Assembly (NCBI RefSeq): GCF_000006565.2 | Contig: NC_031477.1 | Location: 2,140,043 to 2,204,042 of the forward strand | DNA length: 64,000 nucleotides | Reading direction: 5' to 3' | Origin: Toxoplasma gondii ME49 | Taxonomy: Eukaryota; Apicomplexa; Conoidasida; Eucoccidiorida; Sarcocystidae | In this document: in pieces, positions 38,393-51,000 of the stretch | Numbering within the stretch: the stretch's first letter is position 1 | Layout of the letters: each line of letters opens with the position of its first letter | The notes under the pieces: generated by a model | What the model was told of the DNA's origin: nothing | The model's database searches: none | What the model saw: only the letters and a program-made list of their open reading frames with translations | Position numbers and translations under genes: made by a program

Positions 38393-41300
38393 TTTGGAAA
38401 GGTTGAGCTTGTGGCTCGCGACACAGAGCGCCACGCGGGGGGAGGATGCAGAACGAAAGTGGGATGTGCAGCAGAGCGCGGCGAGTAACTCCGACCCAGA
38501 CGGGAGACAGCACAAACGCCAAGAACAGATTGCAAGCGGGTGAGAGGCGGCCGAAACGGAACAAGGACGGGAACGGGGACTGCGGATTCCTGCAGAAAAA
38601 AGGAACTCGTCTACGTCGAAGACGAAAGGGAAGTCGAAAAAAAGCGGCGAAAGGCAAAGAAACGGGGGAAGGTACGCGGGAGAATGACGAAGCTCGCTGG
38701 GACAAAACGGGCGTGGACGGGAAGATGCTACGCAGGCTGGAGTGGCCGACAGGCTCTTGTGGAAACGTCCACGGCAATTGGAACAGGAGCACAGAAAATG
38801 GAACCGAGAAAATTTGAACGGAAGAGTTGCCTTCACAAGACTTTGCAAAAACCAAAAAAGTTGGGATCGACGAGAAAAGTGCTACAGAGAGTTTCTCCCC
38901 ACGCACCCGGTACGGTGTTGGAGGGAACGGGAAACGCTCCCTTTGAAGAGCGAAAAGACACCGCAAACGTCAAACGTGAATCGGTAAGGGTCTAAAAGAA
39001 AAGGACAGAAAACACACAGAGAGATCTCCCCTTTATGGATATCAGCACACGTGACCCTACATTACTCCAGCTGTAGCCTTTTCCGAAGTCCAACAGTTCC
39101 CCTCTCTAGGAGGCCGCGGGTTGGCGTCCTACGGTCCGAGTCCCGCTCTTCCTTTTCGAACGCGACACCCTTCTTCCCATATAAGCCTGTATTTTTTTTA
39201 CTACATAGCCCGTTTCTAGAGGCGCAGCTTGGATCCACGTTTCCATTGACGGCCCAGGTTTTCCCATAGACTTGCACCGTGACGCCGACGACTTTCTGCT
39301 CACACTAATCAAGGCGTTCCACCGGCATATTTTTTCAGCAGAGATCGGGCGGGTCGCTTTGTTGGTTGCTTCGCCACGTCTCCCGAGACGCAAGCAGCAG
39401 TTTCCCGTAGAGAACGTGTGAGCTGGCTGCGTGGCAATTCGCCGAAATATGGACGCGATAAACGTGAAGCAAAAAAAATGGCGGATGGGAGCAGACGTTA
39501 CCCCTGGCTACGTGGAAGGGGATTAAGTGTGATGTAAAAGAAACAACTGATTTGAAGGGATCCAGAGATTCGCAGGCGTCTCTGTTAGGCGCTTCCGTAT
39601 TCGGTCGACGAACGCGACAGCTCTGTGCAAGGAACATCATCGTCGTTACGCACTTGAACACATACTTTGCCAATGATTGACGATCATACTCTGCCGAACG
39701 TAAGCTGCGTGACAAGTAGGGGCTCGTTCTTCTGCAGGACCCGTGTTCGCCGACAGATGAGGAAAGGCTTTTCGAGAAGACAAGCTCTATACGCCTGCCA
39801 TAGTATTTACATTACAGAAATTGAGTGATGTGAAATTGGTTCGACACCTTGTACTGTGGAAGCCTAGCTCGTAGTTCGAGGGAATATGCATACATTCGGG
39901 TACCACCGATTACACGACGCTGCACGCCTGCTCGCTAAACGTAAATGTTGTCGACGGCGTCAATCATAAGAACGACACGTGCTAGTGTGGCTGGCTGAAA
40001 TCGTTTAGAGCAAAGTACGTTTTGAAGAGCGCAGAGGGAAACCGAGACCGAACAGAAGCACTCGCTTTCCAAGGCAGCCCTCCACTCGTGGCTAGAATAC
40101 AGCGGTCTTGAAAATGACGCTCTGTCAGAGCTGACCGATTTTATTCACGTTTGGTACAAAGCAGTTTAGAAGCATATTGGTGTAGTCCACTGTCCTCGCG
40201 GAGCCACTTCCAAGCACAGGAGAGATCGCATGTCAACGCTGCCGTTGCACGACCCTTCCCCTCCCCAGATCGCAGGGCGTTTTACTTCCCAAAATAGAAG
40301 GCTGATCCTTCAGGAATCTGCCAGAAGTGTATGAAACAGTCTGGTCGCCTGACAAGACGGGATTCAAATGAGCGTTCGTTTGTCGGGGTTGCATGACTGA
40401 AGGTGCACGGGGAAAGCAGGAAAGGACGAAGCTTCCCCGCTTATGTGATCTTGATTCTTTTCTCCATAGGAGAAAATTGTCACGACAGGAAGCCGCTAAA
40501 AGTAGAACTCCCTTGTCGATGTTGTCCTCTGGCAAGGGTTGCGTGCTCTGGGGGATCTGCGTGTTTACACTGAGTTGGCATCCCCGTTCACAATTCAAGA
40601 ATGGATTGGAGCGCGCGCTGTGAAGGATTCGTCCGCAGTGTTTTGTTCTCCGCTTTCTCTTCGGAAATTTTTTCGCAATGTATGCATGGCATCACTTGAC
40701 TCTCTAGGGCTTTTCAGGTGCCATGGAAGATACTCGCGAGTTGCTCATACGTAGGCACAATAGTCCTTCACATCGTCTATAACCCTTCGAATGGTGTTCA
40801 TCTCTACCTTTCGGGCAAATCCAATATCATGTGGCTCACTGGTATCCACCTCCCAGAGCAGAGTGACCATCGATTCTGAAGCAGTACCCGTGGCTCTTGC
40901 GGAAAGCGCGCAGACTGCCGAGGCAGAAAAGCAGACGTCACCGCGTGCGCACCGTTGCTAAACAAAGACCGCCAGATTGTTGTTTCGCACCGCCGACTCC
41001 CCCGAAACTTCCTGGCGTTCTACAAACTTCAAGCTCTTCAAGCGAGTGCTGAACGTTGAAACGAGTTATAATATCACCCTGACAGAAGCATTAATAAGCG
41101 TGGCACCTCCCTGGTCCTGTGGCTCAATAACGGCTGCTCGACCGGACAAATCAAGAACACCCCAAACATTCGACCGTTGTCAATCCAGAGAAAGGTACCT
41201 GGAATGTCTCGTGCTATTCTGAGGCGGCATTGCTTATTGCAAGCGACTTCATGTTTCATGCAATAGCTTCCAGTCGAGCTCGTGTGTTCGGCTGTACAGC

Positions 41301-42636
41301 GGGCCGCCTGAATACTCACAGAACATGTGAACAATGGCGCTTCGACTTCTTCCTTCTGCGCGAATCACTGGTAACGCAACTAGGTTATGCTTCAATGACG
41401 ATGTCTCACACCCCAGTGTCGATCCCCCTCTAATACGTAGTTTTTGTAATTCTCGGAGCCTCTGCCACCAAAACCGTCCGTCTGAATCTAGTGCCCGCAG
41501 CGGCCTAACACATGCCTAAATGTGGGAAAGCTAACTGGCACAGCCACAAGCACTACTTCAATATTTACAGTAATGTTTCCTTGATAAAAAGCAATTCCGG
41601 CCTGCAGGGGCTCTGAGGGGGTCGACTGGTTCCCCCCAGGGATGACAGAAAAATTGGTTTCCAGCCGTCATGTTCATTGCAAAGCCAAGGACTCGTCTGA
41701 TTCACCCGATGAACCAGGACTCACGAAGTCTTTGTTTAGTTGCTGCTGCAGGTCAAGGAGAAAGACACTACACAAACCAGCCCTTGGATTTACAATGACG
41801 TAGAGGTGAATGAAAGTTCTCTTTCACCACTCCTAGTGAGGCGTCACTGCTACAGAGCACCACCCATTTTGGGGGTCTGATGTCTGTCGGCTTAACATGA
41901 AATCTGCTTCATCAACCGGGCGGACTCTCACCAGCTGTGCAGAAGCATGCCGCTAGCAGTGCCGGAAGTGGCAATGTTGTGGCCAGGTAACAATCGGAAA
42001 GGGCATCCCATCAGGACGTAGTGTTTCCTTTAAAACAATGCCTTTCACGGGGAAATTCTGACAAAGGGGATCAATGGAACCACTCCGTGAAAGACAACAG
42101 GAGTCTTGCCACTTGCCGTGCAAGACACGACGGGCGGGAGGCCTTCGTCAGCAATAGCATCCCGAGCTTGTTTCGCTTGCTGAAACTTCCTTCGCCCACT
42201 CCTGTTCCCTTTTCGCTTTGTTGCTTCCGTTATTGCGTCATGTTACGGGAAGGAAAAAGAGTGCTATTTCGGCGCTTGCCTCTCGAAGCTGTTTTTGTGG
42301 TCCGTTCTCGCTGCATACATTGGGGCTCCTCATTCCCATGTATCACGTATTGCCGTCGTGGATCGGACCGTGTTTTCATGTCCTTCTTGACTCTCCTCAC
42401 TCTGCAAGGCCTTGAATACAGTATTTCGAAGTTGTTGCTTTGAATGGGTATGCTTCTCGTACACGACTAGACTTTTCTGACTTGCCAGTCTCGGGCTAGC
42501 TGCCGTGACTTTTATGCTCAGGACGGAGTGCCATGTCGGCTGCGATTAGCGGAATTTTTGCGAGAGACGGTATCAACCACATGCCTAGCAGAAAACGCAA
42601 GCAAAACTGACTACAACAGGACAAAAGGGGAAGATA
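38393..42636. other. Divergent intergenic region between the RNA-binding and four-TM genes
   Basis: About 4.2 kb separates two divergently transcribed genes, so both promoters and 5' UTRs should lie here. The part next to the RNA-binding gene (about 38400-38950) is purine-rich on the plus strand and probably 5' UTR. Short ORFs, such as those around 40233-40623 on both strands, show no domain. No RNA gene or mobile element is recognised. Confidence 0.55.
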
Positions 42637-43776
42637 ATGGCGGACATCCTGCAGGAAAACTTCCAGGATTTGGTACATTCGCCTGGAGGTGGTCGCAGTG
42701 GCACCACGGGCGACAGTAACGGCCAGTCGAAGGCGTCTTCATCTTGGGATGTCTCTAAAAAGTGGTATTTCAAGCTTTTTGACGAAGAGGAAGCCGCTTT
42801 TTTTCAGAGCTCTGTGAAGTGCCTGGCATTGCAGTGGGTACTGAACATCATCTGCAACGTGGGAAACTTCGCTCTCGCCTTGGTCATCACCATTCATCCG
42901 GAATGCCTTCACGGGCACTTCAGCTGGACCACGGTTCACACAAGCATTAACTTGGTTGTCCTATGCGTTAGCATGTTACTTGGCATTGTAGGGATCCGTC
43001 AAGGTTCAACAGCGAAGCTGTTCCAATCCTGTGCTGGGCATCTCCTCCTGAGCACATACGAGCTCCTCCTCTTTATCCGGGATTTGTGCATCATCTGCTT
43101 CTCCATGGAACAAGATCGACTTTACGTTTACTTCCGCGGTGGAACCTTCCAGCGGTCTCTCTTCACTGGCGTCTGCTCGACTGCTGGGGTTTCCTGTTTC
43201 ATCTCCCTTCTCAACGGTAAGCACAGTTTCCCGGTTGACGACTCTGCAACATCGCTTCGCGCCACACCCTGTGCTCGGGAGATCGACATCATATTCAACT
43301 TGCATTATCAAGGCATAGCGGATTTATGCAACAAATCTCTGCCATCACATCTTAGCTCGTTACTGAAAAGTGCAGTCCAAGACCTGCGGGCAGGTGACCG
43401 CTTGCTAGCGCGTGATTCCGTGCCGTAGCGAATCCATGAATTTTATTTCAACATGCCAGTCGATCGGAAGTACAGGCAAGCAAGCGTGTCGTCCAGTGTA
43501 TAGAACTACAGTCACTCATCATTCCTTTTGGTCAACCCGTATCTGATACTGCCCCGATGGAAAGGCAGAGAGTTGTAAGGCGGAACTGTACTTCATGAGG
43601 TTTTGATTGCCGATGCTCCTCCATGACTCCCAGCCATGTTATGTGAGATAGTGCTCTGTTTCCATGTTCTGCTCCCTCGGATGTCTCGTTTTTGTGCCTC
43701 AGCGTACAAACTCCGCAAGCTCATGAACGTGCTACACAAAGCACTGCCTGCTGGAGATGCGTCTGCCCAGGCGTAG
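42637..43776 (+). CDS. Four-transmembrane-helix protein, function unknown, two exons
   Basis: The exons are 42637-43216 and 43703-43776, joined in phase by a GT-AG intron (LLN then AYKLRKLMN) to give 217 residues. The ATG sits in gataATGGCGG, a reasonable start. About 60 polar residues are followed by four hydrophobic segments: near VLNIICNVGNFALALVITI, near SINLVVLCVSMLLGIVGI, near LLLSTYELLLFIRDLCIICF, and near GVCSTAGVSCFISLL. The C-terminus is short, basic and presumably cytosolic. The spacing is like small tetraspan membrane proteins, but I recognise no named family, and there is no N-terminal signal peptide. If the intron is retained, the frame stays open to 43428 and would replace the tail with about 46 other residues. 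Confidence 0.75.
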
Positions 43777-45092
43777 AAGACAGGCACGATGATTTTGTTG
43801 CGGCAGCAGCGGCTGCTTTCATGGTGATAAAGAGGCTCTCTGAGATTGAGGAGAGAAAACAGACGAAATCTGAATTTGTTTTGAGCTTCAGTACCAGTCA
43901 GTCTGCTAACGGTGAATTGCCTGCTGGCCTGACCCCGATACGTTCTCTGAATCGAACAGCCCTCGAAGTAGTGCAAGTGGCCTTTACTTATTATCTGAAA
44001 GGTGTCAGGAATACGTTGTCTCTGTGCCAAAGCTGGTAAACTAGACAGATCAAACACTCTTTCGAAACCGGTTCAAGTGAGTATTTCTGCCGAGGCTTCC
44101 GGCCCAAGGCCACACGTAAAAACTTGCGTTATATCACTTTATTCGCCAGAGAAACCAGAGACGGTACGTTCTCTCGTGTCGTTTTACCGAATCCCGAAAG
44201 CGTACAGCTCAGCAAATACTGTGATTCACTTATTGTTAATTTTCCAGTACCAGGCAAAGATAATGCAGCATGTAATTCCATTCAAAAAAATCAAGAGAGC
44301 CTTCACGCTATTGAAGGTACCGCATATGGTATTGGAGAAAGGAGCCGCCCTTAAGCAGCATCATAGATCTCTTCATAAAGCAGCCGCACCTCGGCCTCGT
44401 TCCTTCACCAACAACCGACGCTGAGATCTGTGTGACATTTCTCCTTTCCCACCTTCATAAACTTAGTCCTGGAATGTGAAAATTCTCGCTTTCCAAGTTC
44501 GATCGTTACCGCAGCCTTGCAGTCAACAACATTTTTGAGCTGCATTATCCCCACATATTTGCGTGCGATCGACATAAAACCCCCAACCAGAATGAAGATA
44601 GTATCTGATATGGAGAACACCACCCTTGACCTTTTCTGTGCTGGAGGGATTGCGACGATGCTGAATACGGGTGTGACGCTGATGTATTTCAACAAGCACT
44701 TCCGCTGGAATTCACCGGCATCCCGACTCGCCTGTGAGTGAAACGTAGCCTAATGCCAAGGCATAGTAAACGAGGGTCACTTGTGACACTGGTGACCGAC
44801 TCCGGGTGTGTAAGTTAGGGTCCCTAATATAACTACGTTTCTGGTTTAAAAAGTCGCGGTTGCATACTCGGAAATTCAGCGAAGCCACAAAAGCCCCGAA
44901 TGCAGCCACTATCAACGACAGTCACACTAAAAGGTCTGCCCGCGTTTCCGCAACAGAACGGCGTCGGTTGGCGTGCCCAATTCCTGTCTTTGTAGAGGAC
45001 GACGAGATGTTTGCTCGGCCGGAAGTCTTGCTTTGAACCCAAATAGGAACTCGCGTTTGGTCTACTAGTGCCTCTACGACACCTGGGCGGAG
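43777..45092. other. Convergent 3' flanks of the four-TM and ApiAP2 genes
   Basis: About 1.3 kb lies between stop codons that face each other. Two plus-strand ORFs (44002-44424 and 44517-44741) are open, but no domain, splice partner or start context supports them. The region should contain both 3' UTRs. Confidence 0.5.
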
Positions 45093-48000
45093 CTACACTC
45101 CCTGTGCATCCAGTTCGTCTCCTAGAGCGGCAACGAGGCCGATCATGTGAGCTTGTTCCGTGACACCTAGCTGACTCGGGAGACTCATGGTTTTGATACA
45201 GTCAGCAAAAAGAAGGAGAAAAGACTCTAAGCCTTCGCAGCTGACGGCATTTTCCACGCGCCGAATGTGGTTCACTAGGTGTATCGAGTGTCTCCGGAAG
45301 ACATCGGGAAGCAACAAGGGTGCCAGATTCGTCAAACATTTGTTCTTCAGATCGAGAAGCAAAAAGCGGACCGCCTGACGCTCCAGTGTCAGAAGCGGTT
45401 CCCCGGTCTTGTTTTCACACTCGGGACTCGAAGCTGAGCCGCATGCAACCCCATAGGGTACAGGAATCTCAGGGCTTCCTTTCCAGCTCGGTGGAAGCTC
45501 ACCAGGCGAAGGTGGTGAGGCTACCTGTTGACCATCCTGTCGCCGAGTTGCGCTTTCAAAAGAAGCCAGACCAGCCTGAAAGCAAGCGAACCCCCAGAAG
45601 GAATGGAGAAGAAAGCACGCTTCCATGTGGACACAGAGTCGCTTGTATACACGCTTCTGGACACCTGTACCGACATGGAAAATTCTCTGTCTCAGCTTCT
45701 GTTCTGTCAGCCACACTGCGTCTAGCTTTGCATGTGTCTGTACAAACTTCGTTCTGTGTTTCTTTACTTCAGCCCTGTCTTCTCTCCTGTCATCTCTGTG
45801 CCTGAAGTTACATCGCGCCCTTTTTTTAGTTCTGAATAGCAACGACACTTGTCTGCTTCCATGTACCATCTTCTCATCGTTGCTCCCCCTGTCTCTAGAG
45901 AGCCGAAGCAGAGAAAGTCTAACGGCTTGTCATCCATGAGGAATGGTCATTACTCTCCTATTTGTCCTCCCACTGTACCTCTCTTTCACTCTGACGAGGA
46001 ACGGCTGCTTCAGCATTTGGAGCTTTCGAAGGAAGGCGAAGATGGACTGCCTCCGGCGGCAGTGGCTGTACACCGAGCACAGCGAAGCAGAGACTACGAT
46101 GAATAGGGCAAGCCAAGGAAGGATGCGTCAGGAGAACACAACTGAAGGGAAAGGTAACTAGCGAATAACAGAAGCAAGACGTGTGGTGACAGACGGAAGA
46201 GGTGATAACCGCCGTAAGAGGACCGCCAGGGAGAAAACAAACAGAAAGGAAGGCGCACAATCCTTCTATTTCTCCCTGTTTGCTCCGCTTTCCCCCGTAC
46301 GCCACAGCCAATGACGAACATGCTCGTTTCTGCAGATCTCATGCGGTCGACGACTTTATATCAGACGCTTCTCTCTTCCCTGTCAACCAAGGGGCGAAAG
46401 GAAAGCAAACCCATTGACTGCTTCTTTTCATCTCATTGCATGCCTTCCGCTGTCTCACCCAAAAGGTTTGACGTCTGGTTGTCTCAGTTGCTTCTCGGTG
46501 TTCTCTCTCTCCAGTGGACTTGTTTCCTTCTCCTTGCTCTGTTCCTGACACCGTCCCTGCCTGGGGCAGGAAAGAAGGACTGCCTACTTCATTACCGAAG
46601 TGTCTAGCCATGCAAACAATGTCCCGGCGACACGGAGCTTTCTCGCCTTCGCCTTCTCTGGCAATCAAAGCGGTTGGAACTAGCTTTTCGTCTTGTCCTT
46701 CAGCTGTCTCATTGAGCGCCCCTGCTCTTCTTCTTAGTCGGATCCTGTCTGCTGACTCTTTCGGCTCTGTTGTGGACTCTGGCTCTTCTTTGAAGCCGCT
46801 ACTTTTGCTTGGTCCTTCTTCATTTCCAAGTGCGCGGAGCCTGCCCTCCACGGCTCCCCCTTCTTCTTGGCCCCGCCGATCACCGCCATCACTTCCTTCC
46901 GACCTAGATTCCTCGTCTCTGGCGTTCCACATACGAACACCTCCATAATGCTTGCTAGGGTGGCAATTGGAAGAAAAAGGGATTTGAGGCGAAGTCTGGG
47001 GACTTCTTTCGAGGTTGTCAAATGGGGCTTCGGGGCCGGTTTGTTTCTCAGAGACACCGGCAGGTTTCTCGGCTTCTGTAGCTGAGGGGGAAGAAGACGA
47101 GAATGCGGCGCTACTGAGGCTTCCATGCTGCTGAGCTTGACGGCGAAGCGCCTGAACGACGTCTGAGTGCTGGTGGGGACTCAGTACCGTCTCATCGTCC
47201 CCTCGTTCTCTCCCGTGTTTCACCCTGTCTTCGGAACCCGTGGAGACCGGAGGGCTTCCCGTCTGTGGGCGTGGAGACTGAACATGCGCTCGCGGTTGCG
47301 TCGAGAGGCTCGGTGCCGCCGCTTCTGGAGAAGCCGAAGAGAGAGAATAGTGAAGGCGCGAAGACAGAAGCTGCTCAGCTGGCCCCTGGGTCCGAGCACC
47401 GTCTTGCTGGTGGAGGAAGGTTAGTCCAGGAGCGGTAGACGAATGAGAGACCGGGAGAGACGCTGGCGAGACGGAGAACGAGAGGGCAGAGGCGGGAGAC
47501 GGCGTGCACGAGGTGGAAGGCGAGGACTTGGCACCGGAGCAGTGGAAGAAAGTAGGAGAGGAAGTGGAGGGAAGGAACGGAGGCGAGAGCGCAGAAGCGG
47601 AAGGCGCTTTGGGCGAGAGACCCACCTGGACGTTGTGGGCAGAATCGGAGCACGACAAAAGATGAAACGGTGGGGAGATAGAGGGAGGAAGAAAAGAAGC
47701 AGAGGATCCAGAAGGAGGCAGCAACGCAGAAGGAGCAGACGCATAGCCGTAAGGAGAAGCCATATAAGGAGAATGGGGGGAGAGGAAGGGAAGAGAAGCC
47801 CTCTGCGCCATCACCATTTGCTGCTGAAAGTACTGCTGCTCTTGCCGCAGTCGCTCCATTCTTCTTCGAGCATGGACTGCGAGACGCCGGGCTCCGAAAA
47901 ATCCAAAATGACGAATGGGGTAGTACTCTGCTCTTCGTTTCCCCACACTCGAGTCGGTAAACGTGCATGCCCATCTCAGCTGCTTCTTGTCAAACCAAAT

Positions 48001-51000
48001 CCCCGGGACTCGCTCCAGACGAGAGGCGTGGCGGATCAACACCCGGGATGGCTGAGGGCGGGAAGAACCCCAAACGAACAACAGACAGCAGGACAAGACT
48101 CCAAATAGGCGGAGACGAAAAAGAACAGCAATAAACGGAAAAAGCGAGGCAGTGTAAGAGAAGGGAGGAGCAACGGAACATGAGCAGCATAGCAGAAGGT
48201 GAACTAGACAGATGAGGACGAAACAAACAGTCTCAGAACAACTGACACACATATCTGTATAGATGCATTTGTAATTACGTTGATGGATCTTTTTTGCGAA
48301 GCCTCCCATGTGAGTGTGAGTGCGCCGACTTGCGCGTGCATGTGCACAGACACAGACACGACTCTGCATACACACTGCCGCTACGCAGCTATATATGTAG
48401 GCCTATGGATGCGAACATCTGCAAGGTTGCCGGTTCGAGCCTGTAGGACTGGAATTTGGTTTCGGGGGCTAACTTGAATGCGACTGAGGCCACTCTCAGA
48501 AATGCAAGCCCTGCCGTATGGTGTGGAGAGAGAACGGCCTCGGATGAAGTATACATTTTTCTGCTCCTATTCGTTCTGGCTACAAGAAACACCACGGACT
48601 CTCACCTCTTGAGAAAGCCGCTTGTCTGCTTCGTCATCAAACATATCTTCGTCAAGGACGGTGTCGTCGTCATCTTCTGGGGCTGACGAAGACAGCATTT
48701 TCCCGGCGTCTTCGTCGCCTTCTGGACGGGTCCGTCCGCCCTCATTTTCTCCCTCATCGTTGTCTTCTTTCTCTCCCTCTGCCTCGTCTTCTTCTTCCCG
48801 TCTTTCTCCTTTTTCCTCGGGAGGAAAGACCTGCTGCCCTTCTTCTTGTTCTCCGCTTGCCGTCGTCTCAGCCGACTCATAGGCCTCGCCACCTTGGGAA
48901 GGAGCATCTTCTTCTTTCGATTTTTCCGGGTCTTCTCCGTTGCGGCTCTGCAGCCTTCCGCCACTCATGTCTGCGCTGCCGATCTCTTGTATCTGTCTCT
49001 CTTCGATTTCTTCTGTTTCTTCTTCTCCTTCCGCTTCGAGTCCCTCCAGACACTCACACTGAGAGGCTGTGGAATTACATGCGTTATCTCCTGCACCCGT
49101 TTGCTCTCCCATTTCTCTATCATGACAAAACGCTCTATGCTCAGAAGGTGCGGGGACGGAACTCGCTGGTGGAACATGATCCTCATGTCTTGCTTCGGCC
49201 TCGTTCCTGGCTGCGTGTTCGCCTCGCAGCCGTTCTGTCTCCGTCTCTCTCTCTTCGTCGCGAATAAACCATGTGTCTCCCTCTCGTTCGAGTTGCCCTT
49301 CTTCCTTCTTCATCTCGCGATCGGAGTCTCCGGCGTCTCTTTCTTTGTCCCCAACCTCATTTCTGTCCTCCTTCTCGCCCGCGGTTCCTCTGCCTTCTTC
49401 ATCCCGCCTCTCCTCTGCGCGAGTCCGCCACCCTACCGCGCTTCTGTGTCCGCCCACGGACGCGTCAGCTAGAGAAGACCGCGTCCCCCCGTCGTTAGCT
49501 TGGCACCTGAGATGTAGAAAAGAATCGGCAGAGAGAGAAGAGAGAGGTGGAGAGCAGGTAGCAGGCGAAGCAGAGGGCGGACAGTAGGAATACGAAGGAT
49601 ACGGACCGTAGGCCGACGAGGGAGACGCGCTAGCCGCTTGTGGAGGAGGGGCAGGAGACAGAGAGGGAAGGGGACCCGAGTAGTATGGCAAGCAGGTAGA
49701 GGGTGAAGAGTGAGACGGAGAAGGCGAAGCTGTAAAAGCCTGAGGAACCAGAGAGGGCCGGGCTGCTGGTTGATTTCCAAGAAGGGAGGCGTGGAACAGC
49801 GAGAAGGACGAAGACAAGGAACAGGGATACAACCTAGACGGAGACATCAACGCGTGAGGTAAAAGCTGTTGCTGAAGCTGAGCCTGCTGCTGCGCATGCG
49901 CCACCGCAAAGCGACTGCTTCGGGGCACGTGGTTCGCTTGTCGGGCCTGAATGGCTAGCCGGCGGGCTTGATCGTAGCCGTATTTTCCTGCATGCGACAC
50001 AGTCGGGGACAAGAGCGAGTCGATGCTTCTCAGGAAGGATACCTGCTTCTACAGCATACCTTCGTTTCCCAATAGCACATCTCATACGTTCTGGCAGCAA
50101 CAGAGTAAATGAATGTAGGAGTTGATCCAGCTTCACCAGCAATAGAATAACTTAAAGCAAAGTGGATTGTCAATTGTCGTTGGAACGGCAAGGAATACTG
50201 TCGTAGTTGAGTTGAAACTCCTTCTCGAGGAAAAACCCCTTTTGTGTCCATGTCTGCAGATTTAACAGCTCCTGAAAAAGTTGTAGTAATAAAATAATAA
50301 ATTCGTGGACAATGGCCTCCAAAAGAGAATAAGATAATGCAGAAAGTCGCGAAACAGAGGCCCCACTCAGATCAGAGTGAATAGCCAGTGGGAGAACGAG
50401 CGATTGCTCAGAGCTGAAGAGCAGTCGAACGAGGCGGTGAGGAGCGAAACAAAGCGAAGACACAGGTCGAGAAGAAGGAGAATAGATGTCGGACAAGGGC
50501 AGGAGACGGTCTTGACTCTTACCTACTGGGAAATATTTTGCTTTCCTTTGTCCTGTAGTGTCGTACCATGTCGCTTTCCACCTTAGAGAATGTTTGTCGA
50601 AGTGGATTCCTGTCGTGTGAGGCAAGACGCCCAGTGCTGGGGTGCCAGACGGGCCTTCAGCAGGCCCCGATGTGTTTCCTCCCACCGCCAGGCGATCGCC
50701 GACGGGAGCCGCTGAGACGTCAAGAGGGACGCACCGCGGCGGGGAAGATGCGAGTTGAGAAGAGGACGGCAAGAGCGAGGAGAGAGACCCCGAAGCGAGG
50801 CCAGGAGAAGGCAAAGGTGAGGGACAAGCAGAGGACGAAGGGAGAGAGGAAGGAGGCAGAGAAGAAGAAGAGAGAGAAGAAGGAGGAAATGAGCCAGAAG
50901 GGAGCGAAGAAGAAGGAGGAAGGCGGCAAAGAGGAGGAGACGACTGCACAAGAGACGCAGGGAGAAGGGAAGGCACACCCGAGGGAGAAGGAGGAGAATA

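Noticed and set aside
44002..44741. Plus-strand ORFs after the four-TM gene
   Set aside because: No domain and no splice pairing that would attach them to the upstream gene; likely 3' UTR.
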